64,000 bases of DNA from NCBI GenBank assembly GCA_965227215.1, contig OZ245729.1, positions 372,001 through 436,000 on the forward strand. The letters run 5' to 3'. The position numbers and the translations under genes were made by a program. Under the pieces are notes generated by a model. The model was not told the origin of the DNA. It saw nothing but the letters and a program-made list of their open reading frames with translations, and did not search any database. Source of the stretch: Gracilimonas sp965227215 (GTDB taxonomy: Bacteria; Bacteroidota; Rhodothermia; Balneolales; Balneolaceae). Every line of letters starts with the position of its first letter. Position 1 is the first letter of the stretch. Positions 25,498-35,300 of the stretch are shown piece after piece.

Positions 25498-27963
25498 ATG
25501 CATCATTTTTCTCCCAAACTGATTCCTGCTTTCTTTCTCTCTCTTTTTTTAATTGCAGGATGCACCTCATCTAAAGAAACAACATCCAACACTGCCCAAA
25601 AACCCACACGATCTGCCGCTTCTTCCTCCAATGGAATGAAGGCTTATTCGGAAGTGATCACCGACAAAGCCGAAACGGACGAAGGTTTGTTTGATGTCCA
25701 CTGGGTGGATGACAAACTCTATTACGAAATCCCGGATTCTCTGCTGAATCGTGAAATGCTTCTGGTTAGCCGTATCGCCCAGGTACCGACCGACTATTTC
25801 GGGTTTTTCTCAGGAGGATCAAAAACGGCCGAACAGGTGCTCACTTTCGAACGTCAGCGCGATCAGATTCTAATCCGAAAGCAATCCTACAATGCCGTTG
25901 CCAGTGATACCCTGCCGATTTACAAATCCGTTAAGGCCAACAATTTTGCCCCTATTCTCGCTGCCTTCCCGATTGAAACCATTGGCAAGGATTCGGCTTC
26001 CGTAGTCATTGAAATGACCGATTTTTTCACTTCCGATATTGAAGCCATTAGCGGTGCCATCAGCTTTTTACGAAGACAATATCAGGTGCGGCGGCTGGAT
26101 GGAAACCGAACGTACATTGAGTCTGCCAAAAGCTTCCCTAAGAATATTGAAGTCCGCCACGTTCTTACCTACGATGCCGGTAACCCTCCCTCCGATCAAG
26201 GAACAAACACCCTTTCCATGCTTATGAATCAGTCGATGGTGCTGTTGCCTGAAGAACCTATGCGGCCCCGTTACGAAGATTACCGCGTAGGTTGGTTTAC
26301 CGTAGATCAAATCGATTACGGACTGGAAGCTCAAAAAGCGAAAGAAGTCAGCTACATCCGTCGCTGGAGACTGGAACCCAAAGACCCCGAAGCCTATGCA
26401 CGTGGAGAGTTGGTTGAGCCGGTTAAACCGATTGTGTATTACCTTGATCCTGCCACCCCGAAGAAATATGTTCCTTATGTAAAGCAAGGGGTCGAAGACT
26501 GGAACGAAGCTTTCGAAGCCGCCGGATTCAAAAATGCCGTAATCGCCAAAGAAGCTCCTTCACCGGAGGAAGATCCCGACTGGAGTCCGGAAGACATTCG
26601 CTATTCTACCGTTCGCTGGGTGGCCAGCACCATCCGTAATGCGGTTGGACCGAGTGTAAGTGATCCCCGAACCGGTGAGATCATTGAAAGTGATATAGTT
26701 TGGTATCACAACCACATGCGCTCCTACCGCAACCGGTTGATGATTGAAACCGGTGCTGCCAATCCTGCTGCAAGAAAGCTGCAGCTTGATGATGACCTGA
26801 TTGGGGAAACAATGCGCCGGGTAATTGCTCACGAGGTGGGTCACGCTATTGGTCTCCCTCACAATATGCAATCCAGTTCAGCTTATCCCGTGGATTCTCT
26901 GCGATCTGGTACCTTTACACAAGAATTTGGGATCGCAACCACCATCATGGAGTACGCCCGTCAGAATTATATTGCACAGCCCGGTGATGAGAACATTCGT
27001 TTCATCCGAAAAATAGGTCCTTACGACAAATATGCCGTAAACTGGGGATATCGCGTTATTCCTGAAGCCGAAACTCCCGAAGATGAAAAGCCGATCTTAG
27101 ACAGCTGGATTGAAGAAAAAGCCGGTGATCCGGTTTATCGTTTTGCTTCTTCTACCGGATGGGATCCTTCTTCTCAAACCGAAGATTTATCTAACGATCC
27201 CGTTCAGGCCAGCACCTACGGACTCATGAACCTCAAGCGAGTGGTTCCAAATTTAATCGAATGGACCTCCACTCCTGGTGAAGGCTATGATGATCTGGAA
27301 GAAATTTATGGTGAGCTTGTTTTCCAGTGGGCTCGCTATGCCGGCCATGTTTCCACCAATATCGGTGGAGTTTACCAGGAGCGAAAAGCTTCCGATCAGA
27401 ACGGAGTGCTGTATACCCCGGTGCCTGCTGATTACCAAAAAGAAGCCATGAACTTTCTGAATGAACATGTATTTAGTACACCCGATTGGCTACTTGATAA
27501 GGAAATTCTCCGTCGTATTGAACATGCCGGAGCTCTGGAAAGAGTTAAAAATCTGCAGGCTCGTCTACTTAATGATGTGATGGATGCCGGTGTAATGCTG
27601 AGGCTCAATGAAGCTCATACCTTCGATGATGATGCTTATGCCCCGCTTGATATGCTGGAAGATTTGCGGCGCGGTGTTTGGAGTGAAGTGTACTCCCCCG
27701 CTACTATAGATCCTTACCGCCGAAACCTTCAGCGGATGTACGTTCAGAACATCGAAGAGATGTTTGAAAATGATGAGGCCGGCAGTTCCTGGAATCCGGT
27801 AGATGTGGCTACATCAGACATCCGCCCCCTTCTTCGGGTTGAACTGAACACTCTTCAGCGTGATTTACAAAGAGCTCAGAATCGAATCTCCGATGCTGTT
27901 TCTAAAGCACATATTGCAGATATTCTTGAACGCATTGACGGAATTTTAAATCCTGCTGATTAA
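25498..27963 (+). CDS. Zinc-dependent metalloprotease lipoprotein (DUF5117/DUF4953 type)
   Basis: Exported lipoprotein of 821 residues with lipobox IAGC (Cys22). The N-terminal DUF5118/DUF5117-like part (about 60-330) includes DVHWVDDKLYYEIPDSLLNR and the RPRYEDYRVGWF hinge. The protease domain has an extended zinc motif HEVGHAIGLPHN starting at residue 445 and a Met-turn-like TIMEYARQNYIA about 40 residues on, as in metzincin-like enzymes. The C-terminal helical domain is DUF4953-like. The fold and motif support a periplasmic or surface zinc protease; substrate unknown. Monocistronic, with an intrinsic terminator shortly after the stop. Confidence 0.9.
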   Translation: MHHFSPKLIPAFFLSLFLIAGCTSSKETTSNTAQKPTRSAASSSNGMKAYSEVITDKAETDEGLFDVHWVDDKLYYEIPDSLLNREMLLVSRIAQVPTDYFGFFSGGSKTAEQVLTFERQRDQILIRKQSYNAVASDTLPIYKSVKANNFAPILAAFPIETIGKDSASVVIEMTDFFTSDIEAISGAISFLRRQYQVRRLDGNRTYIESAKSFPKNIEVRHVLTYDAGNPPSDQGTNTLSMLMNQSMVLLPEEPMRPRYEDYRVGWFTVDQIDYGLEAQKAKEVSYIRRWRLEPKDPEAYARGELVEPVKPIVYYLDPATPKKYVPYVKQGVEDWNEAFEAAGFKNAVIAKEAPSPEEDPDWSPEDIRYSTVRWVASTIRNAVGPSVSDPRTGEIIESDIVWYHNHMRSYRNRLMIETGAANPAARKLQLDDDLIGETMRRVIAHEVGHAIGLPHNMQSSSAYPVDSLRSGTFTQEFGIATTIMEYARQNYIAQPGDENIRFIRKIGPYDKYAVNWGYRVIPEAETPEDEKPILDSWIEEKAGDPVYRFASSTGWDPSSQTEDLSNDPVQASTYGLMNLKRVVPNLIEWTSTPGEGYDDLEEIYGELVFQWARYAGHVSTNIGGVYQERKASDQNGVLYTPVPADYQKEAMNFLNEHVFSTPDWLLDKEILRRIEHAGALERVKNLQARLLNDVMDAGVMLRLNEAHTFDDDAYAPLDMLEDLRRGVWSEVYSPATIDPYRRNLQRMYVQNIEEMFENDEAGSSWNPVDVATSDIRPLLRVELNTLQRDLQRAQNRISDAVSKAHIADILERIDGILNPAD

Positions 27964-27990
27964 TGAAATAGAATTAGATTTTATAGTCAG

Positions 27991-28021
27991 AGCTTCTGTG
28001 TAAAAGCAGAAGCTTTTTTTA
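27991..28021 (+). terminator. Intrinsic terminator after the metalloprotease gene
   Basis: AGCTTCTG / CAGAAGCT perfect 8-pair stem with an 8-base loop, followed by seven T. The T run overlaps the stop codon of the convergent gene at 28019. Confidence 0.85.
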
Positions 28022-28282
28022 TTTCAATTCCAGTGCTTTCAGGATACCCTTTTTGGTGATTTTCACATGTCCGTATAGAAACGGACCGCCAATACTCGTT
28101 ATGTTAATCAGTTCTTTTCCCTCAAGGTATTCAAGCAGGTTTTTGAGTTCTGTTCGGTCAACCTCAAGTACTTCAGAAAGCTCCTCAACCGGTATTCTTT
28201 TACCGGTATCTCTTTCACTCAGCTCTACCAGCTTGAAGAGCAGTTGTTTTGCCCTGCTATTAAAATCTCCGCCAATTAACAT
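28019..28282 (-). CDS. Small winged-helix-like protein
   Basis: 87 residues, cytosolic. The pattern SRAKQLLFKLVELSERDTGK, then IPVEELSEVLEVDRTELKNL, then LEYLEGKELI and a strand-turn-strand YGHVKITKKG fits a winged helix-turn-helix DNA-binding domain, with the recognition helix near 40-52. It has no ligand domain. It is divergent from the histidine kinase at 28465, and a perfect TACCTTA / TAAGGTA palindrome lies 57 bases upstream of its start, a plausible binding site. I infer a local regulator; a short frame of this size could also be a cell-cycle or toxin-linked factor. Confidence 0.6.
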   Translation of the reverse strand: MLIGGDFNSRAKQLLFKLVELSERDTGKRIPVEELSEVLEVDRTELKNLLEYLEGKELINITSIGGPFLYGHVKITKKGILKALELK

Positions 28283-28338
28283 ATAGATGCCTGATTCATT
28301 GGTTGGCTAAAAATCCTCAATTCAGCTAAAGAGAAGGT

Positions 28339-28356
28339 TACCTTAGTGTTAAGGTA
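28339..28356. promoter_or_regulatory. Operator-like palindrome between the winged-helix gene and the histidine kinase operon
   Basis: TACCTTA-GTGT-TAAGGTA is a perfect 7-base inverted repeat in the 182-base divergent gap. It is 57 bases from the winged-helix start and about 109 bases from the kinase start. Confidence 0.4.
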
Positions 28357-28464
28357 TCATTAACATGACTTTGAGGAAATGAGAAGGCGCTGATTATAAG
28401 ACTATTCTAATCGATTATTTCCTCAGTTAGGCGGAACTTAAGCTTTAATAAAAATAGGTGTTTT

Positions 28465-30573
28465 ATGTTAGATGGGTTGACGCTGAGGAATAGGATTTTT
28501 CTATTCTCTTCTCTTTTGTTACTGATGGCATTTTTGCTGATGTGGATATTCGTGCGTCCACAGTACAGGGAAGTTATTATCATTGAGCGTACTACTATTG
28601 TTTCCCAGCTTCAGGAATATTCATTAAAGCGCTCCGATCAGGTTATAAGAAACTGGCTGAATTCCACCAATTATACCGCAGAAGAAATTGCCAAGGCACC
28701 GGAACAAACACAAAGCATTGTAACCAGGGCTATCAACCTGACGCCGGGCCTGATGAGAATCACTATTTCCGAGCAATCATCATCCGAGTCGGTCGATATC
28801 AGACGTTCGCTATACGATGAGGTGGATTTCAGTGGTATCAAATATAACTGGTACACCTCCCGTCTGGATCCTATGATTAACGTAAGCTGGAGTCCTGATA
28901 CCCTTCAAAATACTCATTTCTTTATTGCCAAACGGATTATCCAGATCGGGGAAAACATCTTCCAGCTCGACATGTTTTTTGATGCTTCCCAGATTACCAT
29001 GGAGCTTATAAATATACCCCTTGGTGGAAATTATGTAGCCAACATCGTGAGCGGAACCGGCGATAACATTGTTCCCGAACAGCCTTTTGAGTTTCCCGCT
29101 TTCCTGGTCGGGGATGCCAGTTATTCCAATCAATCAACCATAGAAATGAATGGGAATAATTGGTTTGTGATGACCTCACGATTTCAAACCACACCATTTT
29201 GGCACGTTATTGCTGTGGAAGATTCCTTTATTCTCCAGCCCGTGCATGATCTTATCACGTATTCGGTAATTACCGGGGGGGTCATTCTCTTTATCCTGTT
29301 TTGCTTTAGCTGGTATGTAAGTATTCATGTAAACAAGCCCGTTGAGCAGATTATCACCGATGTTGAATACCTGAGCGCTTTAAATTTTGATCACCAGATT
29401 AACCCTGTTTCTCTTCCTGAATTCGATTTAATGCAGGAAACGCTGGAAAACATTCGTCTTACCCTTCAACGATATCAAAAAATTAATGTAGAGAGAATCA
29501 TCCTGGAGGAATCCAAGAATAAGTATATGATGACCTATTCAGAGGACCTTATCGGTATTCTGGATGAGAATCAGCACTTCAGTTTCCTGAACAACAACTT
29601 TCAGCATTTCCTGAACAGCCTGCAACTGGACCCAAAAGTGATTTCGCTTGATGAAGTTTTGAAACATCCGGCTATACAAACCACCAAGCTTGAGCAAACT
29701 ATCCACTACCCGGATCCCTATACTATTAAGATTAACCGGGCTGAGCTCTCACACTCTTTAAAGGGAGAGAAAACCTATTTCTACGACTTCCAATATGTAA
29801 CCATAGTTGACCAGGAGGATAATGAACAAGCTGCACTCATTATTCTACACGACAAAACGGAAGACCGCCTCAATGATATTAAGCGGAATGACATGATTAA
29901 CATCATTGTGCATGAGCTTAAAAACCCCATAAGCGGGGTAATCGGCCTTTCGCAAATACTGCTCGAGAATGAAAACATCGAAGCTGAGGAACAGCAGGTG
30001 TTGGTAAATCAAATTCACTTATCCGGCGACCGAATGAATAAGCTGGTAAACCGCTTCCTTGAAATTCAACAACTGGAATCAGGCAAAAACTCAGCAGTAT
30101 TCGAAAATGTAGATATGCAGAAGGTAGTTGATCATGTCCAGCAAATTACCCAACCCCTGCTCAATAAGAAGAACCTGAAAATAGACTACAAGAAAGCAGG
30201 TCGTAATTTCAAAGTTAAGGGTAGTAATGACCTGCTGTTTGATGCTGTGCAGAACCTGATCAGTAATGGAATTAAATATGGTGATGCAAACCGGACCATT
30301 GAAATTGAGCTTACCGAAACACCTGATAACATCCGTTTTAGTGTAACCGATTATGGATTTGGAATAAGCCAGGAAGACCAAAAGAAAATTTTCGATAAGT
30401 TTTATCGCGTCCGTTCTAAAGAAACCGCCAAGGAGAAAGGAACGGGGCTGGGTCTGGCCTATGTAAGAGAAATTATGCATCAGCATAACGGGGAAATTGA
30501 GCTGGAATCTAATGAAGCCATCGGGAGTCGTTTTACGCTGATCATTCCCAAATTGAATGAAAAGGATCCCTGA
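28465..30573 (+). CDS. Transmembrane sensor histidine kinase with PAS domain
   Basis: Inner-membrane kinase of 702 residues: TM1 11-30; periplasmic sensor domain about 31-262; TM2 about 263-286; short HAMP-like linker; PAS-like region about 355-460 (YSEDLIGILDENQHFSFLN); HisKA with phospho-acceptor His483 in IVHELKNPISG; HATPase_c about 585-697 with N-box QNLISNGIKYGD, G1 DYGFGIS and GTGLGLAY. All catalytic motifs are intact. There is no response regulator in the operon or elsewhere nearby, so its partner is unknown. It is directly followed, 4 bases on, by an exported FecR/Ig protein and then a giant PKD protein, suggesting that its sensor domain works with exported partners. Confidence 0.92.
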   Translation: MLDGLTLRNRIFLFSSLLLLMAFLLMWIFVRPQYREVIIIERTTIVSQLQEYSLKRSDQVIRNWLNSTNYTAEEIAKAPEQTQSIVTRAINLTPGLMRITISEQSSSESVDIRRSLYDEVDFSGIKYNWYTSRLDPMINVSWSPDTLQNTHFFIAKRIIQIGENIFQLDMFFDASQITMELINIPLGGNYVANIVSGTGDNIVPEQPFEFPAFLVGDASYSNQSTIEMNGNNWFVMTSRFQTTPFWHVIAVEDSFILQPVHDLITYSVITGGVILFILFCFSWYVSIHVNKPVEQIITDVEYLSALNFDHQINPVSLPEFDLMQETLENIRLTLQRYQKINVERIILEESKNKYMMTYSEDLIGILDENQHFSFLNNNFQHFLNSLQLDPKVISLDEVLKHPAIQTTKLEQTIHYPDPYTIKINRAELSHSLKGEKTYFYDFQYVTIVDQEDNEQAALIILHDKTEDRLNDIKRNDMINIIVHELKNPISGVIGLSQILLENENIEAEEQQVLVNQIHLSGDRMNKLVNRFLEIQQLESGKNSAVFENVDMQKVVDHVQQITQPLLNKKNLKIDYKKAGRNFKVKGSNDLLFDAVQNLISNGIKYGDANRTIEIELTETPDNIRFSVTDYGFGISQEDQKKIFDKFYRVRSKETAKEKGTGLGLAYVREIMHQHNGEIELESNEAIGSRFTLIIPKLNEKDP

Positions 30574-30577
30574 TGAT

Positions 30578-32356
30578 ATGAAATACCGTGTTTTACTCAT
30601 ATCGTTGATTCTGTTCTCTGCCAAGCCTGATGAAAGCTACGCCCAACAAAACCCGCTTACCTTTCAGTCACAAGATCTGCAGCTAATTGCCCAGCGTTAC
30701 ACCGGAAGCACGGTCAACTGGCCTCTTGTAATCGAAATGGCTTCCCATGATGTAGATAACAATGCTTTTACGCTGGAGCCGGCAGCCATCCTTCAATTAC
30801 AAAATTTTGCTGAGTTTTCTTCTATTGTGAAGGAACAGCAAAAACGGGTCACTAAGCTGATAAACTCAGGAGCTACCGTATTCGCCGCAGAGGAATATGA
30901 GGAGGTGAAAGGTATCATCAGCAAATACTCTGAGTCGGTCAGCAACGGTGAACTAGAAAAAGCTATTGATTTTGCCCGGCAGTTAGAACCTGCGGTTGAC
31001 GAACTGGAAACCTCGCTGATGAACAACCGGATTGTAGACGTACAAGCCCAGCTTAGCAAAAAAAAGGGCGAAGTGGATAAAAGAGCCGGGCTTTTGGGGA
31101 GCTGGACCGACTCTTTCCTGGGCGATTTATTCAAACAGTCGGACGGTATCAGAACACTGATTGAAAGCTATGCAACCCTCTCTTTTACCGATGGAAGCGA
31201 CATTCAGGTAAATCCTAATACGGTAGCCGTTATCCGAAAATCCCGGATTGATAAGCTCGATAACGCAAGCGACACTGAAATCACCTTAGAAGATGGCGGA
31301 CTCTTAGCCAAACTTTCAGCGGCCGGGAAAGATCGCAGTACATACGTACTGAATGCAGGTCCCTCTCGAACCGAATTGAAAACTCAAAATTTCTACGCTG
31401 AAACAGAAGGTGAAGACCGAGCCAAACTATCTAATTATGATGGTGAAGCGATTATCAATTCCAACGATGTTACCATCACCATCCAAAAGAACCAGGGAAC
31501 TATTGTGGAGGAAGGAAAAGATCCCTTACAGCCGGTAGAGCTGCTTCCTGCTCCTGAACTAAATTGGTCATCAACCGATACTCTTATAAACGAAGAGGAC
31601 TTGCTCTTTTCATATCGTAGCATAGACGATGCGGCAAACTACCGGGTTCAGTACAGCGATTCACCGAATTTCGATGGAGATATAACTGAGGTAACCACTT
31701 CTGAAACCGCTGTCAATATTAATGACCTTCCCTTGGGTATGACCTACGTTCGTGTTCAGGCAACGGATCAGCTTGGTCTCCGGGGTCCCTTTTCCAAAAC
31801 GGCTCGAATTATCAGGAATGTCGATAACAAACCTCCCCCTGTGTTCATTGATAATATCAGAGGAAATCTTCTACTAACCGCTGCCGATACCTATGCTATT
31901 GAAGGCATCACCGAACCGGATGCCCTACTCACCATTAATGGAATGAGAGCTTCTGTAACGGCTTCCGGTCGTTTTTCCCATTCCCTTTCAGATCTATCCG
32001 GTGAAACGGAGGTAAATATCATATCCAAAGACCCTACCGGTAATTTAAGTGAACTTGAGGTAATCGTTGCCCGCTTAACCGAGGAACGATTGTTTGATTT
32101 CAACATCGGAAAAATTCCTGCACTGCAAACCAACCGCGTAAAAGCCGGGAATACGATTATTTCATCCAAAGCATATAACGGATTGAAGGTGGTTATTTCA
32201 AACCAGCAACAATCCCGGACTATTGCTACCGACAATCAGGGTAGATGGGGAACAAAGCTGACGCTTATCCCGGGTGAACTGACTATTTCTTTCAAAGATA
32301 TGAGCACAGATCAAACCTATATATCGAAGACATTTATCGTTGAGGAAGACGAATGA
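30578..32356 (+). CDS. Exported FecR/FN3/Ig-domain protein
   Basis: 592 residues from the ATG at 30578, which is preceded by an AAGGA ribosome site at 30562-30566 and opens a signal peptide (LLISLILFSAKPDESYAQQ); an ATG at 30557 would lie inside the kinase gene. Domains in order: a degenerate LysM-like segment (LQLIAQRYTGSTVNWPLVIE), a coiled region at about 80-190, a FecR-like beta domain (about 200-310), an FN3-like domain (about 335-430) and a glucodextranase-B-type Ig domain (about 440-530, ITEPDALLTINGM). FecR domains usually sense in the periplasm; no sigma factor is encoded here, so a partnership with the adjacent kinase is inferred. Its stop overlaps the next start by 4 bases. Confidence 0.8.
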   Translation: MKYRVLLISLILFSAKPDESYAQQNPLTFQSQDLQLIAQRYTGSTVNWPLVIEMASHDVDNNAFTLEPAAILQLQNFAEFSSIVKEQQKRVTKLINSGATVFAAEEYEEVKGIISKYSESVSNGELEKAIDFARQLEPAVDELETSLMNNRIVDVQAQLSKKKGEVDKRAGLLGSWTDSFLGDLFKQSDGIRTLIESYATLSFTDGSDIQVNPNTVAVIRKSRIDKLDNASDTEITLEDGGLLAKLSAAGKDRSTYVLNAGPSRTELKTQNFYAETEGEDRAKLSNYDGEAIINSNDVTITIQKNQGTIVEEGKDPLQPVELLPAPELNWSSTDTLINEEDLLFSYRSIDDAANYRVQYSDSPNFDGDITEVTTSETAVNINDLPLGMTYVRVQATDQLGLRGPFSKTARIIRNVDNKPPPVFIDNIRGNLLLTAADTYAIEGITEPDALLTINGMRASVTASGRFSHSLSDLSGETEVNIISKDPTGNLSELEVIVARLTEERLFDFNIGKIPALQTNRVKAGNTIISSKAYNGLKVVISNQQQSRTIATDNQGRWGTKLTLIPGELTISFKDMSTDQTYISKTFIVEEDE

Positions 32357-35300
32357 GGAAAACAACATTAAGCACATATCTTTTGTTGATGCTCTTTCTA
32401 TGCATTCCAAGTGCTTTACAGGCTCAGGAAATGTTTCTTTCCATATCAGGAAAAAACACTGAGTTTAAAAGCGGTGATAACCGGCATCAGTATGATATCT
32501 GGATAAAGCCGGATGCAAACGCGCCCAAAGCCATGCTTCAGCTTTTCGATGCCGGCATAGGCGGAACCATTGATCAGATTACGACCACCGACGCCAACAC
32601 TACCACCTCCTATCGCATCTACCCTTTCGATGAGCTGTATTCCTTCAGCAACAATGTGGTTTCTGCAAAATCAGGAAGTGCTTCTGATCTGGAGAACCTG
32701 TCCGTCAAGAATGAAGAACGATTCAAAGGGAGATGGATCAACTTTTTTGTACTCAACGAAGATGTTGAAAACGGATATATCGTCCGCGTTACCGCTGATG
32801 GTGGAAATGACGTCAACAATTTTGATCTAAGAGTCCGGAATACGGTTGGTGAACCGCTTGATGGGCAACCCTGGAAGATCATTACTATTGACCTTGGTAT
32901 TGGAATCTTTGATATGTTGCCTGAGCAAAGCCTGCAAGTAAAACCGTACCTGCCCGGATCTACTATTCCGGCTTTAGTTGTTGATGGAGAAGAGGATAGC
33001 AAAGTTGAAATCACCGATGCCATTGGAAATTACTACCCGCTTACAGAAGAAAGTATCCGTATTCCTGAAAGCAGATTTGATACTGAAAATGAGTGGGCGG
33101 TTAACATCAGCGGCTCCAAACAGATTCTCAACAACATAGCTATTTACGGTAAAGATCATCCAATACTATGGCTATATGAAGGTGACTTCTTACCTACTCA
33201 AACACCTGAGTTCAGCATTCAAACTACCACCGCCAATAACTGTACGGATAAATCATTCAGGCTTCGCAGCACTACTCTTTCGCCTAGAGAGATGCAAAAC
33301 GCAGAATGGATTGTAAATGAAAGAAAACTGGCTACCGGTTTTGCTCCGAACATTCCGTTTACGGTTCGTGGAAAACAAACCATTAATGTCAAAATTCCAA
33401 ATCCCCAGCTAAATGTACTTCCCGAATTCTGGATAGTATCTGCCGAAATTGATATCACCAGCCCTCCCATTGCCCGCTTGCAAAGCCCAAAAGAAACTAT
33501 TGCACCCGGCGAAGTAATTACGCTTTCAGCGGAAGATTCATACGACCTCGGCCGGCAGGAATTGAGTTATACCTGGTTTGTGAACGGACGGCCGGCCGGT
33601 AATGGGCCAACTTTTGACTTCTCTTCGGAAGAAGCCGGTACACATATTATCTCAGTAAGGGTCAGTAACGGAGGAAATATTGCGCGGTGTAACAACAGTC
33701 AGCGGCAGCTGCGTGTACGAGTAAATAGTCGGCCGTACGCAGAGATACAGTACGACTCCACCTTCGAAACAGGCAAGTACCTCACCTTTTCGGCTATAAA
33801 TATAAGTGACAACGATAATGATTCTCTAAGCTTTGAATGGGAAGGATTAGGTGTTACCGGCAGCGATGTTACAAAACGGGAAGTAATCATAAGTCATTTA
33901 GCCACCGGCACTTTCGATGTATCCCTGACAGTAAACGACAACACCAATACCGCCAACTCCGGTTACACGGTAACTGAATCATATACCGTAACTCCCCCAC
34001 AGGCAAGAAACATACAACCCTCAACAACCGACACCGTTCAGGCCAACCCCGAAACCGATAGCCTGGTCACAAATAATATTCAATTTCAACAACCGATCCC
34101 GAATCCTGATGCTGTGATCGAAGCACCTCGGGTATCTTCGGTTTCCAAAGTTGGTTTTACGCTGAATGATTCTCTCGCAACTTCATCCAATACTGCTGAC
34201 TCGGTTGAGATAGAATGGGATTTCGGTGATGGCACAATAGCCACCGGCGTTCAGCCCTCCCATTTATATGAGCAACCCGGCACCTATGTAGTGAATGTGA
34301 CCATCCGAAAAGAAAACGAAGTGGAGAAAAAACGCCATGTAATCGTAATCAATGAATACCCTGTGGCGAATTTTTCTGTGCCTGATACACTGGCCGGAGG
34401 ACATGGTTTTCGGGTTGATGGTACCCAAAGTACAGATAACGACGGTTTCATCACCGATTACCAATGGTATATAGATGGAGTTCCGGCAGCCACAGGTCCA
34501 ACCCCTATGCTGACTATTAACGACCCCGGTGTTCATACCATATCGCTCAGAGTACAGGATAATTCCGGTCACGAAAATGCTCAGGATCTTGTCAGTAAAG
34601 ATGTATGGGTGAATCATGCCCCGGTAATAAAATGGAACATCAGCCCGGATAAAATAGCCCCCGGTGATGAAATTACCTTTGATGCCTCCGAAACCTACGA
34701 TCCGGATGGAGAAATCAGGGAGCTGAAATGGACGTTCGCCGACGGAACTGAAGTGACCGGACCTGTGGTGACTAAAAGCTTTGGTGAAAGTGGCCCCCAT
34801 TACTTTACCCTTACCGCTACCGACAATAACGGCCTTGCTAATTCCACCATTTCCAAAGAAGGAACGGTTAACATTAACCACGAGCCGTATATCATCACGG
34901 AACGAGTCGTCCGGTCAAATTCTCTGGATATCAAACTGGATGCTTCTGAAACCTATGATGTTGATAACGATCAGGTGTTTTTTGAATGGACTCTGCCCGA
35001 TGGTTCTAAACGCAATGAAGCCAATTTCAGCTGGAGAGCGCCGGAATTTGGGGTTCATATCGTAGGCTTATCGGTTCACGACGGACTTGGGTTATCCAAC
35101 AGCCGGAATCAGGAGACCATACGCATTCTTATAAACCGTCCGGTGGAAGCCATCGTTGATTCCCTGATCGCTACCTGTAGCGGAAAAACGGTACTTTTTA
35201 ACAGTTCGAGCAGTATAGATCCCGATGGCAATGATTTTGATGTAACCTGGTATTTCGGAAACGGCGATACTTCTAAAGAGGCCAACCCTTCGTATGTATA

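Noticed and set aside
30557..30577. Earlier ATG start of the FecR protein
   Set aside because: It would place seven extra residues before the signal peptide and start inside the kinase gene; the ATG at 30578 has an AAGGA site 11 bases upstream.
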